Below the pieces are notes generated by a model, which saw only the letters and a program-made list of their open reading frames with translations, did not search any database and had not been told where the DNA came from. A program made the translations under genes and the position numbers. From Cupriavidus neocaledonicus (GTDB taxonomy: Bacteria; Pseudomonadota; Gammaproteobacteria; Burkholderiales; Burkholderiaceae), in assembly GCF_000372525.1 (NCBI RefSeq), contig NZ_AQUR01000081.1, positions 31,417 through 95,416 on the forward strand: a DNA stretch of 64,000 nucleotides. Reading direction: 5' to 3'. Shown in pieces: positions 1 to 9,438 of this stretch. Every line of letters begins with the position of its first letter. Position 1 is the first letter of the stretch.

Positions 1-35
1 CATATCGATTTCGGCATCAGTACAAACCCTAGTCC

Positions 36-1040
36 ATGCCAGCCAGCCCTGCCGCCCCCGCTTCCTCCGCGACTTCCCCGGCCCCCGAGGCCCTGCCGAC
101 GTGGCACAACCACACTCGTCTCAAGACCCGCCAGCTATTGCTGCTGCTGGCCGTGGCCGACGAAGGCAGCATCCACCGCGCGGCCGAGCGGCTGGCGATG
201 ACGCAGCCGGCCGCGTCCAAGCTGCTGCGCGAGCTGGAGGAACTGCTGTCGGTGCCGCTGTTCGAGCGCCTGCCGCGCGGCATGGCGCCGACCGACTACG
301 GCCGCGCGATGATCCGGCACGCGCGCGCGGTGGTGGGCAGCCTGAACCAGGCGCGCGAAGAGGTATTGGCGCTGAAGGCCGGCCGCCTCGGCCATGTGGC
401 GATCGGCGCGATCACCTCGCCGGGGGTGCGGCTGCTGCCCGCGGCGATCGCGCAGGTCAAGGCGCGCTATCCGGGGTTGCGGGTCTCGGTCGAGATCGAC
501 AACAGCAACGTGCTGCTCGACCGCCTGGGGCAGGAAAAGCTGGACATGGTGGTGGCGCGCCTGTTTCCCGAGCACGACAAGGGTCGGCTGCGCTACGAGC
601 CGATGGCGCAGGAGCCGGTCTGTGCGGTGGTGCGGCCGGGCCATCCGATGCTGGCGGCGCGCGGCCTGTCGCTGGCCGACGCCGCCGACGCGGCCTGGCT
701 GATCCCGCCCGCTGGCACCGTGCTGCGTCACCGCTTCGAGCTGATGTTCCAGCGCGCCAGCCTGGCGCCGCCGGTCAACGTGGTCGAGACCGCCGCGCTG
801 CTGTTCCTGACGCGCATGGTGACGCAGTCGGACATGATCGCGGTGCTGACCGCCGATGTGGCGCAGTACTACGCCGCGTTCGGCATGGTGGAAATCCTGC
901 CGATGGCAATGCCCTGCCATATGGACGACTTCGGCCTGATCACGCCGACCGACCGGCTGATGTCGCCCGGCGCGCTGCTGGTCGCCGAGGCGCTGCGCGA
1001 GGCCGCGCAGGCGATCTATGGCGGGCACGCGCCGGGGTGA
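36..1040 (+). CDS. LysR-family transcriptional regulator
   Basis: The 334-residue protein has an N-terminal winged helix-turn-helix (about residues 28-90; TQPAASKLLRELEELL is the recognition region) and a LysR substrate-binding domain to the C-terminus. It belongs to the same subtype as the regulators at 4457-5413 and 8303-9229: all have a leucine-rich first helix, a PAASK-like turn and an LFER-x3-G-x-P motif after the HTH. It converges on the dehydratase/PdxA/Bug gene set on the other strand, so it may sense a sugar-acid intermediate; this is inference. The first 20 residues are Pro/Ala-rich and lie outside the domain, so an internal start is possible. The upstream region lies outside the window, so its operator cannot be judged. 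Confidence 0.9.
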   Translation: MPASPAAPASSATSPAPEALPTWHNHTRLKTRQLLLLLAVADEGSIHRAAERLAMTQPAASKLLRELEELLSVPLFERLPRGMAPTDYGRAMIRHARAVVGSLNQAREEVLALKAGRLGHVAIGAITSPGVRLLPAAIAQVKARYPGLRVSVEIDNSNVLLDRLGQEKLDMVVARLFPEHDKGRLRYEPMAQEPVCAVVRPGHPMLAARGLSLADAADAAWLIPPAGTVLRHRFELMFQRASLAPPVNVVETAALLFLTRMVTQSDMIAVLTADVAQYYAAFGMVEILPMAMPCHMDDFGLITPTDRLMSPGALLVAEALREAAQAIYGGHAPG

Positions 1041-1064
1041 GACGGCGCGTGCTTGCTGCCGGCG

Positions 1065-2240
1065 TCAGCCGAGGATGTCGAACTGGTCGAAATACGCTTG
1101 GTTCAGTTCCAGTCCCAGCCCCGGCAGGTTGTCGTCAAGCTGCAGGTAACCGTTGTCCGGCGCCGGATCGCCCTTGAAGATGTAGTAGAACAGCTCGTTG
1201 CCGACCTCGACGTCGTGCACCGGGAAGTACTCCGCCATCGGCGACGCGGTCGATGCCATGGTCAGGTGGTAGTTGTGCATCTGGCCGGCGTGCGGGATCA
1301 CCGGCACCGACCAGGCCTCGGCCATGGCATTGATCTTCTGCGCCGCGGTGATGCCGCCGACGCGGTTGGTGTCGTACTGGATCACGTCGACCGCGCGGCG
1401 CTCCAGCAGATCCTTGAAGCCGTACGAAGTGAACTCGTGCTCGCCGCCGGAGATCGGGAACGGACTGGCCTTCTTCAGCTCGACATAGCCTTCGATATCG
1501 TCGGCAATCACCGGCTCTTCGAGCCAGCGCGGGTTGAACTCGGCCAGGCGCGGCAGCATGCGGCGCGCGTATTCGAGGGTCCAGCCCATGTAGCATTCCA
1601 GCATGATGTCGACGCCGTCGCCGACCAGCTCGCGCAGCAGCCGCACCTGCTCGAGGTTCTTCTGCATGCCGGCGGGGCCGTCCTTGGGGCCGTAGCCGAA
1701 GCGCATCTTCATCGCGGTAAAGCCCTGGTCGAGGTAGCGCTGCGCTTCGGCCAGGAAGGCATCGCGGTCGTCGTTGTTGTAGAGCTTGGACGCGTAGCAC
1801 CAGATCTTTTCCTTGGTGCGCCCGCCCAGCAGCTTGAACACGGGCTTGCCGACGGCCTTGCCCATCAGGTCCCACAGCGCGATATCCACCGCCGAGATCG
1901 CCGCCATGCCGATGCCCTTGCGGCCCCAGGCGTGGGTGCGGCGGTACATCTTCTGCCACAGGTATTCGTTGTCGAACGGGTCCTGGCCGAGCACCACCGG
2001 TGCCAGGTACTGGTCGACGATCTGCTTGGCCACGCGCGGCGCCAGCGCGCAGTTGCCGATGCCGACCAGGCCGGTATCGGTCTCGATCTCGACCACCATC
2101 CAGCCGTGGAAGCGGAACGAGCCCATGGCGTCGCCGCGCTCGAACAGGATGTCGGTGGCGTTGGTGCAGAAATGCGCCTGCGGCGGCACGATCTTGCCCT
2201 TCCATTCGAAGACGCGGGCGCGGACGTTGGTGATCTTCAT
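1065..2240 (-). CDS. Mandelate racemase/enolase-family sugar-acid dehydratase (rhamnonate/lyxonate dehydratase type)
   Basis: A 391-residue enolase-superfamily enzyme predicted to dehydrate an aldonic acid to its 2-keto-3-deoxy acid in the cytoplasm. The N-terminal capping domain (1-about 130) is followed by the TIM barrel. Visible active-site elements are K178 in the KMR strand, metal ligands E215 (MLECYMG), E241 (WLEEP) and E267 (GGEHE), and H317 (IPHAGQMH). The [12 protein letters not shown] segment resembles the L-rhamnonate dehydratase subgroup. The keto-deoxy acid dehydratase at 5530 and semialdehyde dehydrogenase at 6708 suggest an L-pentonate such as L-lyxonate or L-arabinonate as substrate rather than rhamnonate, but this is inference. 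It is the last gene of a minus-strand run with PdxA-like and Bug genes. Confidence 0.88.
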   Translation of the reverse strand: MKITNVRARVFEWKGKIVPPQAHFCTNATDILFERGDAMGSFRFHGWMVVEIETDTGLVGIGNCALAPRVAKQIVDQYLAPVVLGQDPFDNEYLWQKMYRRTHAWGRKGIGMAAISAVDIALWDLMGKAVGKPVFKLLGGRTKEKIWCYASKLYNNDDRDAFLAEAQRYLDQGFTAMKMRFGYGPKDGPAGMQKNLEQVRLLRELVGDGVDIMLECYMGWTLEYARRMLPRLAEFNPRWLEEPVIADDIEGYVELKKASPFPISGGEHEFTSYGFKDLLERRAVDVIQYDTNRVGGITAAQKINAMAEAWSVPVIPHAGQMHNYHLTMASTASPMAEYFPVHDVEVGNELFYYIFKGDPAPDNGYLQLDDNLPGLGLELNQAYFDQFDILG

Positions 2241-2331
2241 ATTCAGCTCCTGATGGCAATGCGTTGGCGCGAACGCGCCCCGGCCGCGCCGGGGGCGGTC
2301 ATGCTGGATTCCGGTAGGGACGGTCGGGTGG

Positions 2332-3354
2332 CTAGGCTTGGGCGGCGGCGCGCCGTTGCGCGCCCATGCGGCAGGCGATCTGGAACGCCTGCAGCGTGGC
2401 GCCGGGATCGGCGCGGCCCTGCTGCGTGATGTCGAACGCGGTGCCGTGCGCGGGCGTGGTGATCGGCACCGGCAGCCCGCCCTGCACCGTCACGCCGCGC
2501 GAGAAGCCCATCAGCTTGATGCCGATCTGGCCCTGGTCGTGGTACATGGTGACGATGGCGTCGAACTGCCGCTGCGACGGCCCGCCCTGCACTTTCAGGA
2601 AGATGGTGTCGGCCGGGAACGGGCCCTGCGCATCGACGCCTCGCTCGCAGGCCGCGGCGACAGCGGGTGCAATCACGTCGATCTCTTCGCGGCCGAAGGC
2701 GCCGTTGTCGCCGTTGTGCGGGTTCAGGCCGCAGACCGCGATGCGCGGGCTGGCCATGCCGGCGCGGCGCAGCGCCTGGTCGATCAGGTCGATCGCACCG
2801 CCGACGCGCTCCGGCGTGATCATGGCCGGCACGTCCTTGAGCGCGACGTGCGAGGTCACGCGCGAGGTCCACAGCCCGTCCAGCACGTTGAACTCGCAGA
2901 AGTCGCCGTGGTAGCCGAGCTGCTCGGCGAACCAGTGCAGTTCGTCGCTATGGGCCATGCCGGCGGCGTGCAGCGAACTCTTGTTCAGCGGCCCGAACAG
3001 GATCGCATCGGCCTGTCCGGCCTGTGCCAGCTCCAGCGCCAGCTTCAGCGTGCCCAGGCTGTAGCGCCCGCCTTCGGCGCTGGCCACGCCGCGCGCATAG
3101 GCCGGGCGGTCGGGCACCTGCCAGTGGTACAGGCGCGGCTGGCCATCGGCGGCGAAGGCGGGCACCTCGGTCTCGGCCAGTGCCAGCTCGACCCCCGCGA
3201 CTTGCATGCCGTGGCGCCATTCGGCGCGGTCGGCGATCAGCAGGATCTCGGCCTGCGCGGCGGTGCCGGCATCGGCCAGCAGCCGGGCGATCAGTTCGGG
3301 ACCGATGCCGGCGGGGTCGCCCAGCACCATGGCGATTCTTGGACGGGAATGCAT
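2332..3354 (-). CDS. PdxA-family dehydrogenase (4-hydroxythreonine-4-phosphate dehydrogenase-like, PdxA2 type)
   Basis: A 340-residue NAD-dependent metal-requiring dehydrogenase of the PdxA family. The N-terminus carries the family signature GDPAGIGPE (about residues 12-20). Metal-binding histidines are seen in [18 protein letters not shown] and in [16 protein letters not shown], and [13 protein letters not shown] is the conserved C-terminal strand. It sits between a Bug binding protein and an enolase-superfamily dehydratase, so a catabolic role (PdxA2-type four-carbon acid phosphate dehydrogenase, or a TphB-like diol dehydrogenase) is more likely than pyridoxal phosphate synthesis. The DUF1537 kinase that normally supplies PdxA2 substrates is not nearby, so the substrate is uncertain. 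Confidence 0.87.
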   Translation of the reverse strand: MHSRPRIAMVLGDPAGIGPELIARLLADAGTAAQAEILLIADRAEWRHGMQVAGVELALAETEVPAFAADGQPRLYHWQVPDRPAYARGVASAEGGRYSLGTLKLALELAQAGQADAILFGPLNKSSLHAAGMAHSDELHWFAEQLGYHGDFCEFNVLDGLWTSRVTSHVALKDVPAMITPERVGGAIDLIDQALRRAGMASPRIAVCGLNPHNGDNGAFGREEIDVIAPAVAAACERGVDAQGPFPADTIFLKVQGGPSQRQFDAIVTMYHDQGQIGIKLMGFSRGVTVQGGLPVPITTPAHGTAFDITQQGRADPGATLQAFQIACRMGAQRRAAAQA

Positions 3355-3370
3355 GAGGCTTCCGTGGAGG

Positions 3371-4348
3371 TTATTGATCGAGCTTGACGCCGAGTTCCGC
3401 GATCAGCTTGCCATAGCGCACGTATTCGGCACGCGAGAACGCATCGAACTGCGCCGCGGTGAGCGCGCCGGGCACCGCGCCCACATCGGCCAGCCGGCGC
3501 ACGGTGTCGGGATCCTTGATCACCGTGGCGAGCGCGCCGCCGAGCTTCTGCAGCGTCGCCGGCGGCGTGCCGGCCGGGGCATAGACCCCGTACCACGCGC
3601 TCATCTGGATGCCCGGCACGCCGGCTTCGGCCAGCGTGGGCACGTTGGGCAGCAGCGCCGAGCGCTGGTCGGCGGTCACCGCCAGCGCGCGCAGCTTGCC
3701 GGCCTTGATATGGCCGATGACCGAGGGCATGGTCTCGAAGCTCATGTCCACCTGCCCGCCCATCAGGTCCACCAGCGCGCTGCTGCTGCTCTTGTACGGC
3801 ACGTGCAGCAGCTTGCCCTTGATCTGGCGCGCGAAGGCCGCGCCGGCCAGGTGCTGGGTGCTGCCCACCCCCGACGAGCTGTAGCGGAACTTGTCCGGAT
3901 TCGCCTGGATCTGCGCCACCAGCGCCCTGACGTCGCGCGCCGTCACCTGGCTGTTGACCACCAGCACATTGGGCACGGTCGACACCAGCGCCACCGGCGC
4001 CAGGTCCTTGAGCGGATCGAACTGCAGCTTGAGCAGGTGCGGCGCGATCGCCTGCGAGGTGACCACGCCCATCAACAGCGTATTGCCGTCCGCCGGCGCC
4101 TTGGCGGTGATGTCCGCGGCGATGGTGTTGGATGCGCCGGGGCGGTTGTCCACCACCACCGGCTGCTTCAGTTGCGCGGCAAGCTTGTCGGAGACGATGC
4201 GCGCCATCACGTCGGTGCCGCCGCCCGGCGCGGCGCCCACCATCAGCCGCACCGGCCGCGTGTCCTGGGCCCATGCCGCGCCTGTTGTCGCGGCCGCCGC
4301 GGCCATCGTGGCGAGGCCGGCGAGTGTGCCGGCGATCCATGTCTTCAT
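3371..4348 (-). CDS. Bug-family (TctC-like) periplasmic solute-binding protein
   Basis: A 325-residue secreted binding protein with a Sec signal peptide (about residues 1-28, ending AAWAQ) followed by the Bug/TctC fold. Family motifs are visible: RLMVGAAPGGGTDVMAR, VVVDNRPGASNTIAAD and VPTLAEAGVPG. Such proteins capture carboxylates for tripartite tricarboxylate transporters or act as sensors. No TctA or TctB membrane subunit lies nearby, which is common for orphan Bug proteins in Burkholderiales. The gene is 16 bp upstream of the PdxA-like gene and is likely co-transcribed with it and the dehydratase, so the ligand is probably the acid that the island degrades (inference). Confidence 0.92.
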   Translation of the reverse strand: MKTWIAGTLAGLATMAAAAATTGAAWAQDTRPVRLMVGAAPGGGTDVMARIVSDKLAAQLKQPVVVDNRPGASNTIAADITAKAPADGNTLLMGVVTSQAIAPHLLKLQFDPLKDLAPVALVSTVPNVLVVNSQVTARDVRALVAQIQANPDKFRYSSSGVGSTQHLAGAAFARQIKGKLLHVPYKSSSSALVDLMGGQVDMSFETMPSVIGHIKAGKLRALAVTADQRSALLPNVPTLAEAGVPGIQMSAWYGVYAPAGTPPATLQKLGGALATVIKDPDTVRRLADVGAVPGALTAAQFDAFSRAEYVRYGKLIAELGVKLDQ

Positions 4349-4407
4349 TGCTGTCTCCGTCGTGTGCTGTCCGGCTCTGCGGCGCGGATGGCCAGACTAT
4401 AGGAGCA

Positions 4408-4428
4408 TCAGTGATTCGCCACTACTGA
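4408..4428. promoter_or_regulatory. Candidate LysR box upstream of the Bug-PdxA-dehydratase operon
   Basis: TCAGT and ACTGA form a 5-bp inverted repeat with an 11-bp spacer, which fits the T-N11-A pattern of LysR operators. It lies 60 bp upstream of the Bug start. A single short palindrome is weak evidence. Confidence 0.3.
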
Positions 4429-4456
4429 CGTTTTTTGAACTGGCGATTACCTGGCG

Positions 4457-5413
4457 TTATACCTCGGCCTCGGCCGCATCGGATCCGCGCCGGCGTGTTT
4501 TCAGGATAGCCACCAGCTGCCGCGCCGCCGCCGACAGGCCGCCGCCGCGCCGCGTGACGATGCCGAAGGTCTGCTGGCGCGACTGCAGCCGCACCGGCAG
4601 GATGCGCAGCATCTTCTGGCGCGCGAACATGGCGGCGACGCCCGCGGGCAGCAGCGATACCAGCCGGGGATCGCCCTGCAGCATCGCCACCGTGACGAAC
4701 GCCGACGAGGTCGACACCGCATTGGCCGGGAAGCTCATGCCAGCCAGGTCCAGTTCGCGCTGCAGCAGCGCATGCATCGGCATATGGCCGGCATACGTGA
4801 TCCAGCGATATCCCGCGAGGTCGGCAAACCCCATCGCGGCCGGGCGCGGCGCGGGATGCGAACGGCCAACCACCACCGCCACCTGCTCGTCGCCAAGCGG
4901 GTGGTAGTGGTAGCGCGCCGGCTCGTCGCTGACCAGCGAGCGGCCGATCACCAGGTCCAGGTGGCCGTCGTCGAGCAATTCCAGCAGGCGGCGGCTGGTG
5001 TCCTCGATCACTTCCAGCGCCAGCTCCGGGTGCGCCTGGCGCAACTGCGCCAGCGCCGGCACCAGCACCTCGGGCACCGCGCCCATGATGGTGCCGACGG
5101 CAACGCGCCCGCCGCTGCCGGCGCGGATGCCGGCCACCTCGTCGCACATCGCGCCCAGGTCCGCCACCAGCTGGCGCGCATGCCGGATCACGCAATGGCC
5201 GAAGGCGTTGGGCCGCATGCCGCGCCGGGAGCGCTCGAACAACGGTGCCTCCAGCATGCTTTCCAGCTCCTGCAGCGACTTGCTCGCGGCGGACTGGGTC
5301 ATCGCCATGGCCGCGGCCGCCTGGTGCAGCGAGGCCTGCTCGTCCAGCGCGATCAGCAGTTGCAGCTGCTTCACGCGCAGGCGGCCCATGACGGTCTCGA
5401 GGGTGGATTTCAT
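4457..5413 (-). CDS. LysR-family transcriptional regulator
   Basis: The frame is open further upstream, but the start at 5413 (MKSTLETVMGRLRVKQ) is chosen because it places the helix-turn-helix at the usual N-terminal position and leaves an intergenic promoter before the divergent gene at 5530. The 318-residue product has an HTH around residues 14-72 (MTQSAASKSLQELE, then LFERSRRGMRPN) and a LysR effector domain. It is divergent from the L-KDA dehydratase/KGSA dehydrogenase genes and upstream of the Bug operon. It is the best candidate regulator of both, acting at the CAATATAC inverted repeat between them (inference). Confidence 0.9.
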   Translation of the reverse strand: MKSTLETVMGRLRVKQLQLLIALDEQASLHQAAAAMAMTQSAASKSLQELESMLEAPLFERSRRGMRPNAFGHCVIRHARQLVADLGAMCDEVAGIRAGSGGRVAVGTIMGAVPEVLVPALAQLRQAHPELALEVIEDTSRRLLELLDDGHLDLVIGRSLVSDEPARYHYHPLGDEQVAVVVGRSHPAPRPAAMGFADLAGYRWITYAGHMPMHALLQRELDLAGMSFPANAVSTSSAFVTVAMLQGDPRLVSLLPAGVAAMFARQKMLRILPVRLQSRQQTFGIVTRRGGGLSAAARQLVAILKTRRRGSDAAEAEV

Positions 5414-5460
5414 GACAGGTATCAGTGAGTCGCAAAAGCGATCACCAGATGGAAAGGTTT

Positions 5461-5493
5461 CAATATACAGCCCGCCGGACGGCTCGTATATTG
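5461..5493. promoter_or_regulatory. Inverted repeat CAATATAC-N17-GTATATTG, candidate LysR operator
   Basis: A perfect 8-bp inverted repeat lies in the 116-bp gap between the divergent LysR gene (start 5413) and the L-KDA dehydratase gene (start 5530). Its AT-rich arms stand out in GC-rich DNA. A site between divergent genes is typical for a LysR regulator that controls both itself and its target. Confidence 0.55.
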
Positions 5494-5529
5494 GCCCGAT
5501 CCTTTTACCGCCAGCCCGGAGACAGACCA

Positions 5530-6462
5530 ATGACCCGCAGCCCAACCCCCACCGTCTACCGCGGCGTATTCCCGGTGGCGCCCACCATCTTCGACGCGCA
5601 AGGTGGGCTAGACCTGGACGGCCAGCGCCGCTGCATCGACTTCATGATCGATGCCGGCTCGCACGGCCTGTGCATCCTGGCCAATTTCTCCGAGCAGTTC
5701 GTGCTCAGCGACGACGAGCGCAACGTGCTGATGAAAACCGTGCTGGAGCACGTCGACGGCCGCGTGCCGGTGATCGTCACTACCACGCATTTCAGCTCGC
5801 GCCTGTGCGCCGAGCGCAGCCGCGCGGCGCAGGACGCGGGCGCGGCCATGGTGATGGTAATGCCGCCCTACCACGGCGCCACCATCCGCATGCCCGAGCG
5901 CAGCATCTATGAATTCTTCGCCACGGTCTCGGACGCCATCGACATCCCGATCATGATCCAGGACGCGCCGGTCAGCGGCACCACGCTGAGCGCGCCCTTC
6001 CTCGCGCGCATGGCGCGCGAGATCGGCAATGTGTCGTACTTCAAGATCGAGGTGCCGCAGGCCGCGGCCAAGCTGCGCGAGCTGATCGAGCTGGGCGGCG
6101 ACGCCATCGTCGGCCCGTGGGACGGCGAAGAGGCCATCACGCTGATGGCCGACCTGGAAGCGGGCGCCACCGGCGCCATGACCGGCGCGGGCTTTCCCGA
6201 CGGCATCCGCCAGATCCTCGATGCCTGGCAGGCCGGCGACGCGGAGCTGGCCGCGCAGCGCTACCAGCAATGGCTGCCGCTGATCAACTACGAAAACCGC
6301 CAGGGCTGGCTGGCCACCAGCAAGGTGCTGATGCAGGCAGGCGGCGTGATCGCGTCGGACGCGGTGCGCCACCCGCTGCAGCCGATGCACCCGGCCACGC
6401 GCGAAGGGCTGATGCGGATCGCGCGGCGGCTGGATCCGCTGGTGTTGCGGTGGGGGCGGTGA
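5530..6462 (+). CDS. L-2-keto-3-deoxyarabonate dehydratase-like (DHDPS/NAL superfamily)
   Basis: A 310-residue DHDPS/N-acetylneuraminate lyase-fold enzyme predicted to convert L-2-keto-3-deoxypentonate to alpha-ketoglutaric semialdehyde. The start at 5530 follows a GGAGA ribosome-binding site; the frame is open further upstream. The Schiff-base lysine is K172 in SYFKIEVPQ. In place of the YNVP motif of lysine-biosynthetic DHDPS it has MIQDAP (about residues 142-147), as I recall for the Azospirillum L-KDA dehydratase, which it resembles along its whole length ([33 protein letters not shown]). All L-pentonates give the same 2-keto-3-deoxy product, so the upstream sugar is not fixed by this enzyme. 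The next gene encodes the matching semialdehyde dehydrogenase. Confidence 0.88.
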   Translation: MTRSPTPTVYRGVFPVAPTIFDAQGGLDLDGQRRCIDFMIDAGSHGLCILANFSEQFVLSDDERNVLMKTVLEHVDGRVPVIVTTTHFSSRLCAERSRAAQDAGAAMVMVMPPYHGATIRMPERSIYEFFATVSDAIDIPIMIQDAPVSGTTLSAPFLARMAREIGNVSYFKIEVPQAAAKLRELIELGGDAIVGPWDGEEAITLMADLEAGATGAMTGAGFPDGIRQILDAWQAGDAELAAQRYQQWLPLINYENRQGWLATSKVLMQAGGVIASDAVRHPLQPMHPATREGLMRIARRLDPLVLRWGR

Positions 6463-6506
6463 GGCTCTTGGCCTTGATGCGCTGGCGCCTCGCGTCGAGA
6501 AGCGCT

Positions 6507-6624
6507 GGCCCTCACCCCACTCCTCTCCCGCAAGCGGGAGAGGGAGCACCCAGCACGCATTTGCCACGCCCGCGGTTTGCTCCCCCTCTCCCGCCTTGCG
6601 GGAGAGGGGCGGGGGGTGAGGGCC
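6507..6624. repeat. REPIN-like pair of inverted GC-rich hairpins
   Basis: Two imperfect copies of a roughly 42-47-bp unit are arranged as inverted repeats (6507-6548 and 6578-6624). Each contains a hairpin of the type CTCTCCCGCAAGCGGGAGAG, flanked on one side by CCCTCACCCC and on the other by AGGGAGCA. The CTCACCCC flanks face outward here. A second pair at 15473-15599 has the same unit with the opposite arrangement. The element separates the L-KDA dehydratase and KGSA dehydrogenase genes and could affect transcript processing between them. Confidence 0.85.
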
Positions 6625-6707
6625 GGCGCATCCACGAAGCGCTATCCCTGACGATGCCTCCGCCTGTCGCAGATACGAAGTCCGCTCCATCTTTCAAAAA
6701 TCCCACC

Positions 6708-8291
6708 ATGACCCTCACCGGCAACCTCCTGATTGGCCGCCAGTCCCCGCGCGGCACCCACGGCACCCTCCACGCCATCGACGCCGCCACCGGCACCCAA
6801 CTGGAACCCGCCTTCGGCGGCGCCACGCCCCAGCAACTCGAGCACGCCTGCGCCCTCGCCTGGGAGGCGTTCGACACCTACCGCGAAACCGCCCCCGAGC
6901 GCCGCGCCGATTTCCTTGAAACCATCGCCGCCAACATCCTGGCGCTGGGCGATGCGCTGGTCGACCGCTGCGTCGCCGAATCCGGCCTGCCGCGCGCCCG
7001 CATCGAAGGCGAGCGCGGCCGCACCGTGGGCCAGCTGCGACTGTTCGCGAACATGCTGCGCCAGGGCGATTTCCTTGAGCTGCGCGTGGACCCGGCCCAG
7101 CCCGAGCGCAAGCCGCTGCCGCGCCCGGACCTGCGCCTGCGCCATATCCCGCTGGGACCGGTGGCGGTATTCGGCGCCAGCAATTTCCCGCTGGCCTTTT
7201 CGGTCGCGGGCGGCGACACGGCATCGGCACTGGCCGCCGGCTGCCCCGTCATCGTCAAGGCGCATCCGGCGCATCCCGGCACCTCGGAGCTGATCGGCCG
7301 CGCCATCCAGCAAGCCGTGGCCGCCATGGACCTGCCCGAAGGCACGTTCTCGCTGCTGTTCGACGCCGGCCTGGAAATCGGCCAGGGCCTGGTGCGCGAT
7401 CCGCGCATCAAGGCGGTGGGCTTCACCGGCTCGCGCGCGGGCGGCATGGCGCTGATGGCGCTGGCCGCGGCACGCCCGCAGCCCATCCCGGTGTTTGCCG
7501 AGATGAGCAGCGTCAACCCGGTGCTGCTGTTCCCGCATGCGCTGGCCAGCCGCGCCGAAGCCATCGGCACCGCCTTCGCCGATTCGCTGACGCTGGGCGC
7601 CGGCCAGTTCTGCACCAATCCCGGCCTGGTGCTGGCGGTTGCAGGGCATGACCTGGATCGCTTCCTGCAGGCCGCTTCGGCGCGGCTTGCCACGCTGCCG
7701 GCGGCGACCATGCTGACGCCGGGCATCCATCGCGCCTATTGCGGCGGCGTCGCCTCGCTGGCCGGCCACGCGCAGGTACAGACCGTCGCGCGCGGCCCCG
7801 CAGGATCGGCCACGCAGGGACAGGCCGCCCTGTTCGCCACCGACGCCGCCGCCTTCCTCGCCGACCCGGCGCTGCGCCACGAAGTCTTCGGCGCCGCCGC
7901 GCTGGTGGTGCGCTGCCGCGAGCTGGCCGAGGTGCGCGGCATCATCGACACGCTCGAAGGCCAGCTGACCGTCGCGCTGCATCTCGACGACGCCGACCAC
8001 GACGCCGCCCGCGCGTTGCTGCCCGCGCTGGAACGGCTGGCGGGACGCATCCTGGTCAATGGCTTCGGCACCGGCGTGGAAGTCGGCCATGCGATGGTGC
8101 ATGGCGGTCCGTGGCCGGCGACCTCCGACGGCCGCAGCACCTCGGTGGGCAGCCTGGCGATCGCGCGCTTCGTGCGCCCGGTCAGCTACCAGGACATGCC
8201 GGCCGGGCTGCTGCCCGCTTCGTTGCGCCCGGACAGCCCGCAGCGGCACCACTGGCGCGTCGACGGCAAACTGCCCGGCCCCGCCGAATAA
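6708..8291 (+). CDS. Alpha-ketoglutaric semialdehyde (2,5-dioxovalerate) dehydrogenase
   Basis: A 527-residue aldehyde dehydrogenase of the KGSADH type, predicted to oxidise alpha-ketoglutaric semialdehyde to 2-oxoglutarate with NAD(P). Catalytic residues are visible: N159 (GASNFP), K184 ([10 protein letters not shown]), E265 ([10 protein letters not shown]) and C302 ([10 protein letters not shown]). Coenzyme contact is suggested by FTGSRAGG at 239-246. The start at 6708 gives the normal N-terminus [10 protein letters not shown]; the same frame is open far upstream through the REPIN element, but that part is not protein-like. With the gene at 5530 it completes the route from L-KDA to the TCA cycle. 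The dehydrogenase family also serves glucarate and hydroxyproline pathways. Confidence 0.9.
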   Translation: MTLTGNLLIGRQSPRGTHGTLHAIDAATGTQLEPAFGGATPQQLEHACALAWEAFDTYRETAPERRADFLETIAANILALGDALVDRCVAESGLPRARIEGERGRTVGQLRLFANMLRQGDFLELRVDPAQPERKPLPRPDLRLRHIPLGPVAVFGASNFPLAFSVAGGDTASALAAGCPVIVKAHPAHPGTSELIGRAIQQAVAAMDLPEGTFSLLFDAGLEIGQGLVRDPRIKAVGFTGSRAGGMALMALAAARPQPIPVFAEMSSVNPVLLFPHALASRAEAIGTAFADSLTLGAGQFCTNPGLVLAVAGHDLDRFLQAASARLATLPAATMLTPGIHRAYCGGVASLAGHAQVQTVARGPAGSATQGQAALFATDAAAFLADPALRHEVFGAAALVVRCRELAEVRGIIDTLEGQLTVALHLDDADHDAARALLPALERLAGRILVNGFGTGVEVGHAMVHGGPWPATSDGRSTSVGSLAIARFVRPVSYQDMPAGLLPASLRPDSPQRHHWRVDGKLPGPAE

Positions 8292-8302
8292 GCGCTCACC
8301 TG

Positions 8303-9229
8303 CTAGCGCGACCGCGCCCGCAACGCATCGATCAGCAGGCTCATCGACGCGGTCGGCGGGCGGCCGCGCCGCGTGACGATGCCATACGGCCCCAGCTTGC
8401 GCGGCAACGGCAGAGGCAACACCGACAGCGCGCCCAGGCGGCCATAGTAGGCCGCCACCGACTCCGGCAACACCGCGATCAGCTCGCTGTCCGCCAGCAA
8501 CGAGGTGGTCATCAGCACCGCCGCGGTCTCGATGGTCGACGGCGGCGCCGGCACGCCGGCATCCTCGAACGAGCGGTCGATCAGCGCGCGCATCGGGCTC
8601 GGGCGCGGCTGCATGATCCAGGGGTAGCGCGTCAGCTCCGCGAACGACAGCTTGCGGCGCCGCGCCAGCGGATGCTGCGGCCCGACCACGATGGCCAGCC
8701 CCTCGTCGCCCAGCTGCTCGAACTCCAGCCCGCTGCTGTCCCAGCCGTCCGGCACCCGGCCCAGCACCAGGTCGAGCTGGTCGCGCTCGAGCTGCGGCAT
8801 CAGCACGTCGCTGGTCTCGACGTGCACCGCCACCTCCAGCCGGGGATGATCGCGGTTCAGTTGCCGGATCACGTCGGCAAGCAGCCCCGGCGTCGGCGCC
8901 ATCACCGCACCGACGCGCACACGCCCGATCTTGCCGGATTCCAGCGCCACCAGCTCGTCGCGCAAGCCGCCCATGTCCGCAAACACCAGCCGCGCGTAGC
9001 GCGTCGCCGCCAGCCCGAAGCGCGTCGGCCGCAGCCCGCGCGCATGGCGCTCGAACAGCGGCACGCCGAGCAGGTCTTCCATGTCCTGCAGCATCTTGCT
9101 GACCGCGGGCTGCGTCAGCGTCAGCGCTTCCGCGGCCTGCCGCAGCGAGCCGCGCTCTTCCACCGCGAGCAGCAGGCGCAGGTGCTGCATCTTGAGGCGG
9201 CCGTGGAGGGTGCTGACGGGTGGGATCAT
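8303..9229 (-). CDS. LysR-family transcriptional regulator
   Basis: A 308-residue LysR protein with an HTH at about residues 11-70 (TLTQPAVSKMLQDMEDLL, LFERHARGLRP) and a C-terminal effector domain. It is the third regulator of this subtype in 9 kb and converges on the KGSA dehydrogenase gene, ending 11 bp after it. Its target could be the sugar-acid genes or the divergent hydrolase at 9439. No clear palindrome was found in the 209 bp between it and the hydrolase; a TATAGT box at 9359-9364 could be the -10 of the hydrolase gene. Confidence 0.9.
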   Translation of the reverse strand: MIPPVSTLHGRLKMQHLRLLLAVEERGSLRQAAEALTLTQPAVSKMLQDMEDLLGVPLFERHARGLRPTRFGLAATRYARLVFADMGGLRDELVALESGKIGRVRVGAVMAPTPGLLADVIRQLNRDHPRLEVAVHVETSDVLMPQLERDQLDLVLGRVPDGWDSSGLEFEQLGDEGLAIVVGPQHPLARRRKLSFAELTRYPWIMQPRPSPMRALIDRSFEDAGVPAPPSTIETAAVLMTTSLLADSELIAVLPESVAAYYGRLGALSVLPLPLPRKLGPYGIVTRRGRPPTASMSLLIDALRARSR

Positions 9230-9438
9230 GGGAGCGGTGAAGGCGCGGATGCCAGGACAGGCTCGCGCCCGTGAGCGCAGATTCTTATCGCTTTGCCCAG
9301 GATGGTCAACCTGCCGGGATTGCGCTACGGGTCGCTGGCCCCGCTGCCACGCCCGCCCTATAGTGGAATGCGATGCGGCCGGTTGTCACCCACGGTGCTC
9401 CGGGGCCGCATCCGATACATCCAAGGGAGGCCCGCGCC

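Noticed and set aside
6507..6624. Possible CRISPR-like repeat at the REPIN element
   Set aside because: There are only two inverted units, not a series of direct repeats with unique spacers, and no cas gene.
6117..6707. N-terminal extension of the KGSA dehydrogenase frame
   Set aside because: The frame passes through the end of the L-KDA dehydratase gene and the REPIN element. The extension has no family similarity; the start at 6708 gives a normal protein.
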